DNA from: an uncultured Eubacteriales bacterium
Lineage (GTDB): Bacteria > Bacillota > Clostridia > Christensenellales > UBA1242
Length of the DNA: 5,634 nucleotides
Assembly: GCA_902796285.1 (NCBI GenBank)
Contig: CADBOH010000094.1
Location: forward strand, 1-5,634
Direction of reading: 5' to 3'
Of the stretch, positions 1-5,634 are shown piece by piece. The translations under genes were made by a program, and so were the position numbers. The notes below the pieces were generated by a model. It saw only the letters and a list, made by a program, of their open reading frames with translations, searched no databases and was not told the DNA's origin. Each line of letters starts with the position of its first letter. Positions within the stretch are counted from its first letter, which is position 1.

Positions 1-1
1 A

Positions 2-472
2 TCAAATGATACAATTTCACTTGATCCAACAGATGAAAAATATGATGAGTTTTACGCTTTATATCAAAACGCTTTTGAAACAACTTATATGACGGCTTTG
101 TTTACAAATAGCTTAAAGGGATATGAAATAACTGAAACTTCAAACAATTTTTATTCATCTTATTCAGGCGGTGTAGGTATTGGTAGAAGCACAAACTTGG
201 CAAATAGTTTAGGAAGTGAATATGTTCATATGTACTATGCTGCTGAGCAAACACTTCATTATGCAAATGGTGATGTGTATTATTCAAAAAGAAACACTGA
301 AAATTATGCATTAAATTTTGTTGATGTTTATTTCCCATTATCAAGCGCTAATCAATTTGGTGATTTCACATTTTATGTTGGAACTTACGGATATTCAAAA
401 ACTCCAAGAATCACAACTATTACTGTAAAAGCAAATACAGCCAAGTTAACAGAATTTGTTAAAAGCTTATAA
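2..472 (+). CDS. C-terminal part of an unrecognised, probably extracytoplasmic protein (5' truncated by window edge)
   Basis: I do not recognise this protein. The frame is open from base 2 to the TAA at 470-472, giving 156 residues with no stop; the first ATG, at 89, sits mid-frame with no ribosome binding site, so the true start lies left of the window. The fragment is rich in Tyr, Ser, Thr, Asn and Gly, has no Cys or Trp, no predicted membrane segment and no LPxTG-type anchor at the C-terminus. The composition and the alternating polar/aromatic pattern (for example around FGDFTFYVGTYGYS, about residues 120-133) suggest a beta-rich domain outside the membrane. That is inference: any signal peptide or lipobox would be in the missing N-terminal part. 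It ends right before a hairpin terminator and converges on the ATPase gene. Certain as coding sequence, unknown in function. Confidence 0.85.
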   Translation, partial: SNDTISLDPTDEKYDEFYALYQNAFETTYMTALFTNSLKGYEITETSNNFYSSYSGGVGIGRSTNLANSLGSEYVHMYYAAEQTLHYANGDVYYSKRNTENYALNFVDVYFPLSSANQFGDFTFYVGTYGYSKTPRITTITVKANTAKLTEFVKSL

Positions 473-480
473 TCACAATA

Positions 481-510
481 AAAAAAGCGACCGTTTGGTC
501 GTCTTTTTTT
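481..510. terminator. Bidirectional Rho-independent terminator between convergent genes
   Basis: The arms GCGACC (487-492) and GGTCGT (497-502) pair around the loop GTTT (493-496). An A-run (480-486) and a T-run (504-510) flank the stem, so either strand reads as a hairpin followed by about seven U residues. With one base bulged (502 or 503) the A/T runs can extend the stem to about 12 bp. It lies between the stop of the left gene (472) and the stop of the ATPase gene (509-511), and can serve both. The last two Ts of the T-run belong to the ATPase stop codon. Confidence 0.9.
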
Positions 511-3085
511 ATTGTTTTTGAAGTAAATCAATAACTTTATGTCTAAATTTCTCAATCCTTCGTCGATTTAGCTTAGCGATTAATATTACCAGTGCCGAGA
601 ATGCTATAATTGAGAAGAATACAATAAATACGATAGGGGTATTTGCTGTTATTGAGAATAGCTTTGGCATAACGGCAATTGCAACCGTGCTGCCAACAAC
701 TGAAAAGGCGAGTACGATTGCTTTAACAAGTGTAAATGGTATACAAATTGTTAAAAGATTTAAAACCCCAGTATATGTGAGTGTAAGAACACAAAGGGTT
801 GTGTATTCTTCGGCTGACATTGCTATTGCAGTAAATGAGTAATTCAGCACCATAAGTACGGCAATATTAAATAACATTAAAAGCGATTTTGGAAGGGATT
901 TTTTTAATACCTGAGGTATAAAATTACCCTTAATTTGCTTGTTGTTTGGCTCAAACGTTAATAGGAATGATGGAGCGCCAATTACAAAGAATTCAAACAA
1001 TAACATCATACTTGGTTCAAATGGGTATGGAAGTTGTACAAACAAAGTTATTACAGTAAGCAGTATTGCAAAGAATGTTTTCATAAGGAACAAGGATGAT
1101 GAGTTTTGCACATTGTTTACAACCTGTCTGCCTTCTTTAACAATTGAAGGGAGTGATGAGAACGTTGAGTTCATTAAAACTATGTTTGATATACTTCTTG
1201 CAACTTCACTTCCGTCTGCCATTGCTATGGAGCAGTCAGCCTCTTTGAGTGCGAGGGTATCATTGACACCATCACCAGTCATTGCTACAACTTTGCCTTT
1301 ATTTTTTAGCGCTTTAACAATTGCGTATTTTTGGTCAGGTGTTACTCTACCAAACACGGTAAAATCATCTGCCATTTGTTCAACTTCTTTAAGGGAGAAG
1401 TTTTCGAGCGAAACGTATTTATCGCTATTTCTTACTCCAACTCGTTGCGCAAGCATTGCTACTGTTTGTGGGTCATCACCAGAGATGATTTTAACATCAA
1501 CGCCATTGTCTTTAAACCAAGCAATCGTTTCAATTGCATCTTCTCTTATTTTCTCCTCAATAACTATAAGAGCAATAAGCGTTGAGTTTTCTCCTGTGAT
1601 GTTTTTACTAAATTCAGCATTTTCCAGTTCACTTAAAGCAATAACTCTCAAACCCTTTTCTTGCTGTGATTTTATGTAATCTAGATGCTGTGGTGATAGC
1701 GCACATCCAATTCTGGTTACAGCACCAAGAAAATAAATTTTATTGTTTGAAAGTTGTGTTACAGAATATTTTCTGCTAGAAGAAAACTCAATTGTATTTA
1801 ATTCTCTAAATTCTTCACTCCTGCCGAACTCTTTTATCAGGGCATTTGATGTTGCATTTAAAGTTTTTTGAGCATTAAGTATGCTTGACATGATTTTTTG
1901 TATGCTTGATTTTTTCTTTTTAGAAAAGTTCATAACATCGACAACGTTCATTGTTCCATCTGTAATAGTTCCTGTTTTATCGAGGCAAAGCACGTTTGCT
2001 CTTGCAAGCATTTCAATAGAATAAGGATCTTTTACAAGCGTCTTTTTTCTTGATAATTTTACAACACCAACAGCAAGAGCTATTGTGGTTAGCAAGAACA
2101 TTCCAGCAGGTATCATACTTGTTAGGGCACCACTTGTACGGGAAATTTGTTCTGCAAGTGTTGAGCCAGCAACAGTGTATTCCTTTAAGAAAGTCAAAAT
2201 TCCAATTGGCACAAGCGCGATACCGATGTATTTAATAAGGCTGTTCAAATCTTTGAAAAGGTTTGATTGAGGTGCCTTAAATTCCTTGGCTTTTTTGGCC
2301 ATTTGATATATGTAATTGTCTTTTCCTATTTTTTCAACCTTTGCCCGACATTCACCAGACACAATAAAACTACCAGATAAAAGTTTGTCGTTTAGTTTTT
2401 TCTCTATAGAGTTTGATTCACCAGTAAGCAGTGCCTCGTTAACTTCAACCTTGCCGTCAACTATTGTGCAGTCGGCAGGGATGTGGTTGCCACTTGTAAG
2501 AACAATAATATCATCAAGAACAAGTTTTTCTGAAGCAATTTCGATAACTTTGCCTTCTCTTATTGTTTTAACCTGAGGGGTAGTCTCAATTGAAAGTTTT
2601 TCAACAGTGATTTTGGCTCTAATTTCCTGAATAATTGCAATTGCAGTATTTGCGATGACTACAAAAACAAACAGCATATTTTTATAAGATCCAACTGAAA
2701 GCAGCGCTACTGCTATAATAAGCCACATCATGTTAAAAAACGTGAATATGTTTTTAAAAAATATTGATGCATAGGATCTTGAAGATTTAACTTTTGTATT
2801 ATTTGTAAGATTTTGAGCAATTCTATTGTTTATTTGTTCGGCATTAAGCCCAACTTTATAGTCCACATCAAACCTTTCCACATTGTCAGGGATTGTTGGT
2901 TTTTCTGGCTTTTCTTTCCTCTTAAATTTTTTCTTTAATCTTGTAAAAAAGGATTGATTTTTTTCAAAAGCCTGTTGGCTAGAAAAAAGATCGGTTATTT
3001 TATCATAGCCGGGTGATATTCTTATGTAATTATTTTGGGTTTTCAAAATAATTTTATAGTTTTTTTGAAGTTTTTTCTTTTTCAT
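509..3085 (-). CDS. P-type cation-transporting ATPase, CtpE-like (HAD-IC family)
   Basis: An ATP-driven ion pump of the cytoplasmic membrane. Numbering is from the ATG at 3085 (858 aa). Seen: actuator TGES at 221-224, phosphorylation site DKTGT with Asp369, a nucleotide-domain FSSSRK near 434, LGA (453-455) where many P2 pumps have KGAPE, SGDDP near 535, TPDQK near 582 and hinge TGDGVND at 603-609. About ten membrane helices fit: M1-M2 near 112-154, M3-M4 near 283-342, M5-M10 near 664-839. The M6 signature IGAP...EPN (702-714) and the overall order resemble CtpE-type pumps; mycobacterial CtpE is linked to Ca2+ uptake, but the substrate here is unproven. M4 reads PAGM, not PEGL. About 75 residues with a Lys/Arg cluster (48-62) precede the core. 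I chose the ATG because a consensus promoter overlaps the 21 extra codons back to a TTG at 3148. A GTG at 2866 preceded by GGAAAGG is a less likely alternative. Monocistronic, divergent from cca. Confidence 0.93.
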   Translation of the reverse strand: MKKKKLQKNYKIILKTQNNYIRISPGYDKITDLFSSQQAFEKNQSFFTRLKKKFKRKEKPEKPTIPDNVERFDVDYKVGLNAEQINNRIAQNLTNNTKVKSSRSYASIFFKNIFTFFNMMWLIIAVALLSVGSYKNMLFVFVVIANTAIAIIQEIRAKITVEKLSIETTPQVKTIREGKVIEIASEKLVLDDIIVLTSGNHIPADCTIVDGKVEVNEALLTGESNSIEKKLNDKLLSGSFIVSGECRAKVEKIGKDNYIYQMAKKAKEFKAPQSNLFKDLNSLIKYIGIALVPIGILTFLKEYTVAGSTLAEQISRTSGALTSMIPAGMFLLTTIALAVGVVKLSRKKTLVKDPYSIEMLARANVLCLDKTGTITDGTMNVVDVMNFSKKKKSSIQKIMSSILNAQKTLNATSNALIKEFGRSEEFRELNTIEFSSSRKYSVTQLSNNKIYFLGAVTRIGCALSPQHLDYIKSQQEKGLRVIALSELENAEFSKNITGENSTLIALIVIEEKIREDAIETIAWFKDNGVDVKIISGDDPQTVAMLAQRVGVRNSDKYVSLENFSLKEVEQMADDFTVFGRVTPDQKYAIVKALKNKGKVVAMTGDGVNDTLALKEADCSIAMADGSEVARSISNIVLMNSTFSSLPSIVKEGRQVVNNVQNSSSLFLMKTFFAILLTVITLFVQLPYPFEPSMMLLFEFFVIGAPSFLLTFEPNNKQIKGNFIPQVLKKSLPKSLLMLFNIAVLMVLNYSFTAIAMSAEEYTTLCVLTLTYTGVLNLLTICIPFTLVKAIVLAFSVVGSTVAIAVMPKLFSITANTPIVFIVFFSIIAFSALVILIAKLNRRRIEKFRHKVIDLLQKQ

Positions 3086-3097
3086 TATTCCAAATTT

Positions 3098-3126
3098 ATT
3101 ATAATATTTTGTAATTCTTTTGTCAA
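3098..3126 (-). promoter_or_regulatory. Consensus sigma-A promoter of the P-type ATPase gene
   Basis: On the minus strand TTGACA (3126-3121) is followed by a 17-base spacer and TATAAT (3103-3098): both hexamers match the consensus fully at the ideal spacing. Transcription would be expected to start at about 3091-3090, only some 5-6 bases before the ATG at 3085, so the message would be almost leaderless. The box lies inside the frame that would be translated if the TTG at 3148 were the start, which argues against that start. Confidence 0.75.
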
Positions 3127-3141
3127 GGTATTCAAATAGAT

Positions 3142-3170
3142 TTGACAACTTATTAAAAATAAAGTATTCT
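3142..3170 (+). promoter_or_regulatory. Sigma-A promoter of cca
   Basis: TTGACA (3142-3147), a 17-base spacer, then TATTCT (3165-3170, four of six consensus bases). The start point would be near 3177, giving a leader of about 36 bases that contains the ribosome binding site. Its -35 box is 15 bp from the -35 box of the opposing ATPase promoter. A nearby TATAGT (3174-3179) is a better -10 match but is too far from this -35 box. Confidence 0.6.
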
Positions 3171-3203
3171 TAATATAGTTAAATTAAGCTAATTTGAATC
3201 TTT

Positions 3204-3207
3204 GGAG
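3204..3207 (+). promoter_or_regulatory. Ribosome binding site of cca
   Basis: GGAG lies five bases before the ATG at 3213. It supports this ATG as the start and is the only clear Shine-Dalgarno site at a gene start in the window. Confidence 0.8.
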
Positions 3208-3212
3208 TTGTT

Positions 3213-4445
3213 ATGTTGATTGAAGTATCTGATAATTTAAAAAATCTATCCAAAAAAGTACCAGAATTATACGTTGTTGGTGGATATGTTAGAAATAAAA
3301 TTATGGGAATTGAAGACACAGATATTGATGTTTGTGGCCCAATGACAATTGATGAACTTGAAGCAACCCTTCCCAAAAAATATAGTTTAAAGGTTAAAAG
3401 CAAAACACTTGGCTCTGCAATGATTTGCTGTGGTGATGAAAGCTATGAGTATACCACATTTAGGCGTGACACTTACGGGGATGGTGGTAATCATTTGCCT
3501 ATAAATGTTGAATTTATCAAAGAGGTTGGTGAGGATGCCAAAAGAAGAGATTTTACTTGTAACGCCCTTTACTATGATATCAAAAATGATAAAATTTTAG
3601 ATTTTTATAACGGTGTTGAAGATATCAAAAATAGAGTTTTAAGGACCGTTGAAACTCCTGATGAAGTTTTGTCACATGACGGGCTTAGAATTTTGAGATT
3701 ATTTAGATTTCAGTGTGAACTTAACTTTAAAATTGACAAGGCAACTCTTTTGGCTGCATATAGGTATAAAGAAAATTTGAGAGATATCTCTGGCGAAAGA
3801 GTGCTACATGAGATAACAAATATACTTCACAGCCCAAGCAAGTATAAAAAGATATCCAAGCCCCATGCATATATGCAAGCGTTAAAGTATTTTAATAAGG
3901 GGAACATTTGGCCTATTTTTGGTATTGATTGCCCAAAAATTAAGTTTAATATGGTCAAGAAAGTTGAACACAAATCACAAGGATTTTTAATTGACGTTAT
4001 AGATACAGTTCATCCAATCTCGATTTCATATTATTTAAACCTTATTTTAAGTGACTCTTTTGGTCTTAGCAAAAAGATGGTTGATCAGTATATCAGTATT
4101 TTATCTGGATACTATGAAGCATTAAACAAAATGCAAAACAAACCATATTTCTTTAAATACTTTAATGTATTTCCAAGTATTTACTTATTGCTTTCACATA
4201 AGTCAAAATACCTTGCAAATAAATATCAATTTTTTTATAAGTATATTATATCGCACAAACTTATTGTTTCTGTAAAAGATCTAGATATTTCTGGTGATGA
4301 CTTAAAGGAGAACTATCCGACAGTTAAACCTGAGAGATATAAAGCAATACTTGATAGCCTTTTAAGTGATATATTTGATGGAAGCATAAATAATAACAAA
4401 AAAGAGCTTATTAAAGCAGTAGAAAGCAAACTTAAATATTTATAA
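3213..4445 (+). CDS. cca: CCA tRNA nucleotidyltransferase (class II / poly(A) polymerase head-domain family)
   Basis: Cytoplasmic enzyme that adds or repairs the 3'-terminal CCA of tRNAs using CTP and ATP without a nucleic acid template. The 410-residue protein shows the class II head and neck motifs in order: GGYVRN at 23-28, the metal-binding pair in DTDIDV (Asp37, Asp39), a loop FRRDTYGDGGNHLP near 83-96, RRDFTCNAL at 111-119, the nucleotide-selecting segment HDGLRILRLFRF at 155-166 (Asp156 and Arg159 match the Asp/Arg of EDxxR; His155 stands in for Glu), and GERVLHE at 194-200. Residues from about 205 onward look helical, carry no motif I know and show no HD phosphohydrolase signature; they should form the tRNA-binding body and tail. 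The length is usual for Firmicutes enzymes. The ATG has a GGAG site five bases upstream. It has its own promoter and terminator. A CC-only or A-only adding enzyme cannot be excluded by eye. Confidence 0.93.
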   Translation: MLIEVSDNLKNLSKKVPELYVVGGYVRNKIMGIEDTDIDVCGPMTIDELEATLPKKYSLKVKSKTLGSAMICCGDESYEYTTFRRDTYGDGGNHLPINVEFIKEVGEDAKRRDFTCNALYYDIKNDKILDFYNGVEDIKNRVLRTVETPDEVLSHDGLRILRLFRFQCELNFKIDKATLLAAYRYKENLRDISGERVLHEITNILHSPSKYKKISKPHAYMQALKYFNKGNIWPIFGIDCPKIKFNMVKKVEHKSQGFLIDVIDTVHPISISYYLNLILSDSFGLSKKMVDQYISILSGYYEALNKMQNKPYFFKYFNVFPSIYLLLSHKSKYLANKYQFFYKYIISHKLIVSVKDLDISGDDLKENYPTVKPERYKAILDSLLSDIFDGSINNNKKELIKAVESKLKYL

Positions 4446-4475
4446 AAATGGCTTGTGGTTAAGCCATTTTTTTTT
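4444..4475. terminator. Rho-independent terminator between cca and the VanW-family gene, probably bidirectional
   Basis: A perfect stem AAAAATGGCTT (4444-4454) / AAGCCATTTTT (4461-4471) encloses the six-base loop GTGGTT. On the plus strand nine Ts (4467-4475) follow or overlap the stem, a strong terminator for cca. On the minus strand only five Ts follow, then ATA, so it probably works less well for the opposing gene. The cca stop codon (4443-4445) overlaps the left foot, and the last Ts are part of the opposing stop codon (4474-4476). Confidence 0.92.
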
Positions 4476-5634
4476 ATATTACCTTCCATTTCTTTTTTGC
4501 GTTTTCAATTGTTTGAGATGTTACTTTTTGTGGAGCAATGTACCTTACGCTGTTTTCTGGTAAAGTCATACCTTCCTCTAAGTTTGATGTTCCTTCAACA
4601 ATAACTCCCATTTGAGGGGAATATCTATCGTGCCTTATTTCTTTTTCATCAATTAGTTGTCCGTCTTTGATATACTGCACATATCCTCTTGATTCATAGC
4701 CTTCTTGAGGATATTTTAGTCTATAATATTCACCTTTATAAAGCACTTTGTCAGAGTAACTGCCATCCTTGTCAGTTATTATATCATCGCCACTATGAGG
4801 CAAAACATTTACAAGTTCACTACGTGTTTTTATTGTGAGCCCTTCTTCTAACGGCTGACCATATATTTCAACGATTGCTTCGCTGTCTGTTCCATATGTT
4901 TTAATGTATAACGGCGTATCAAGGTTGTTTTTAAAAACGAGATCAGAGTAACCTTCACTAACCATAGCATCAAATGAAAGGGGAACATATGATGCTGGCA
5001 AGGAGTGATGATTAACTTGTAATATTTCTACATCGGCTAGAAGAAGTGCATTATAAAGAGTTGTAGATGCTTGACAAACACCACCGCCAACGCCGGCAAC
5101 GTAGCTACCATTAAAAATGATTTTTGCTGTTTTATAACCATTTTCCGCAGTTCTAGAACCTGTCTTTTCATTAAATGATACCTCTTGTCCCGGTTCAACA
5201 ACCAATCCATTAAAGCAGGCAAGGGCTTTTTTTACATTGTTTTTTCGGCTGGTTGAAGATTTTTTATAGTCGGTTGAGAATTTTGATCTCAAAGAAATAT
5301 TACTAATGTAGTCATCTTTGTCTTTATCTGGCAAAATTTCTTTTAATGGCACTTCAATTAGTTCATCTTTATTTTGCCCAAGGATATCATTTATTTTTTG
5401 TTGTAATAAATCCCTTTCAACTATGTAACCTTTTTTACCTTCCTCAACTGTAAACATGTTTTCATTTTCAGGATTAAAAACAACATGTGATTTGGTAGGT
5501 TGTATTTCAATTTGAGCAATTATAGCGTTTAAATTTGAGTCAATACCACCAAGCAAATCTTGGTATGGCACACTTATATTTAAGCCTTCATTTTTTATTT
5601 TGTTTTCAATTTTCTTCTTTTGAAAAATGTTTCC
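4474..5634 (-). CDS. VanW-family protein, YoaR-like, with peptidoglycan-binding-like and G5-like regions (5' truncated by window edge)
   Basis: A probable cell-surface protein. The frame stays open to the right edge: the GTG at 5571 is an internal Val codon with no ribosome binding site, and 21 more codons precede it. So 386 C-terminal residues are seen (numbered from the edge) and the N-terminus, expected to hold a membrane anchor or signal peptide, is missing. Domains: a PG_binding_4-like segment at about 15-90; a VanW core at about 117-260 with NGYKTAKIIFNG, GGGVCQASTTLYNA (Cys187), NHHSLPASYVP and a DLVFKN-like strand; and a G5-like beta region at about 264-349 ending in VIVEGT. This order matches B. 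subtilis YoaR-type proteins. The VanW domain is named after an accessory vancomycin-resistance gene, but its biochemical role is unknown to me, and no van ligase or regulator genes are here, so resistance should not be inferred. A role at the wall is inference. Confidence 0.92.
   Translation of the reverse strand, partial: GNIFQKKKIENKIKNEGLNISVPYQDLLGGIDSNLNAIIAQIEIQPTKSHVVFNPENENMFTVEEGKKGYIVERDLLQQKINDILGQNKDELIEVPLKEILPDKDKDDYISNISLRSKFSTDYKKSSTSRKNNVKKALACFNGLVVEPGQEVSFNEKTGSRTAENGYKTAKIIFNGSYVAGVGGGVCQASTTLYNALLLADVEILQVNHHSLPASYVPLSFDAMVSEGYSDLVFKNNLDTPLYIKTYGTDSEAIVEIYGQPLEEGLTIKTRSELVNVLPHSGDDIITDKDGSYSDKVLYKGEYYRLKYPQEGYESRGYVQYIKDGQLIDEKEIRHDRYSPQMGVIVEGTSNLEEGMTLPENSVRYIAPQKVTSQTIENAKKKWKVI

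Noticed and set aside
102..344. An 80-codon minus-strand open frame opposite the left partial gene
   Set aside because: Its His/Asn/Tyr-rich translation is what antisense reading of AT-rich coding sequence gives. The plus-strand frame spans it fully and ends at a proper terminator.
939..1679. A 246-codon plus-strand open frame opposite the P-type ATPase gene
   Set aside because: It is the antisense shadow of the ATPase coding strand. The translation has no recognisable domain, and the start lacks a ribosome binding site and promoter.
3086..3148. TTG at 3148 as the ATPase start
   Set aside because: There is no Shine-Dalgarno site before it, the codon overlaps the -35 box of the cca promoter, and the 21 codons it would add contain the ATPase gene's own consensus promoter. 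I kept it as an alternative, not the main call.
3181..3195. Inverted repeat AAATTA-AGC-TAATTT in the cca leader, considered as an operator
   Set aside because: Six-base A/T-only arms are expected by chance in such AT-rich DNA, it matches no operator I know, and no regulator gene is nearby.
3179..3403. A 74-codon minus-strand open frame over the start of cca
   Set aside because: It overlaps the conserved catalytic region of cca on the other strand, has no supporting signals, and its end would collide with the promoter region.
5037..5222. A 61-codon minus-strand frame within the VanW-family gene
   Set aside because: It is an out-of-frame reading inside the conserved VanW core, which is intact in the main frame.
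1..5634. Search for tRNA/rRNA genes, riboswitches, CRISPR repeats, insertion sequences and attachment sites
   Set aside because: The sequence is almost entirely accounted for by four genes, two terminators and a promoter region. I saw no direct repeat array, transposase motif or structured RNA leader in the remaining short gaps.

Overview
The window looks like a chromosomal segment of a low-GC Gram-positive bacterium, most likely an uncultured relative of the Clostridia. The reasons are its high A+T content (about two thirds by eye), AT-ending codons, a GGAG ribosome binding site, consensus sigma-A (housekeeping) promoters, compact hairpin/T-tract terminators and a VanW/peptidoglycan-binding protein of the type common in Firmicutes. 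The standard bacterial code fits: tryptophan is TGG and all four stop codons are TAA. I cannot name the species.

Layout: four protein genes alternate in strand (+, -, +, -) and fill nearly the whole window. (1) Positions 2-472 (+) hold the last 156 codons of an unrecognised, Tyr/Ser/Thr/Asn-rich, probably extracytoplasmic protein that runs off the left edge. (2) 509-3085 (-) is a P-type cation-transporting ATPase of the CtpE-like group. Its frame is open to a TTG at 3148, but a consensus promoter lies inside that stretch. (3) 3213-4445 (+) is a class II tRNA nucleotidyltransferase (cca). (4) 4474-5634 (-) is the C-terminal 386 residues of a VanW-family, YoaR-like protein that runs off the right edge.

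The gaps are short and all functional. Both convergent gaps (473-508 and 4446-4473) hold a hairpin flanked by an A-run and a T-run. The last Ts of each plus-strand T-run form part of the stop codon of the opposing gene. The divergent gap between the ATPase and cca holds two back-to-back promoters whose -35 boxes are 15 bp apart. The ATPase and cca therefore each look like single-gene transcription units.

The genes do not form an obvious pathway: membrane ion transport, tRNA 3'-end maturation, and two probable surface proteins. I see no mobile element, CRISPR array, RNA gene or defence system. The points most worth a second look are the divergent promoter pair, which implies a nearly leaderless ATPase mRNA, and the loss of the usual acidic residue in membrane helix M4 of the ATPase.
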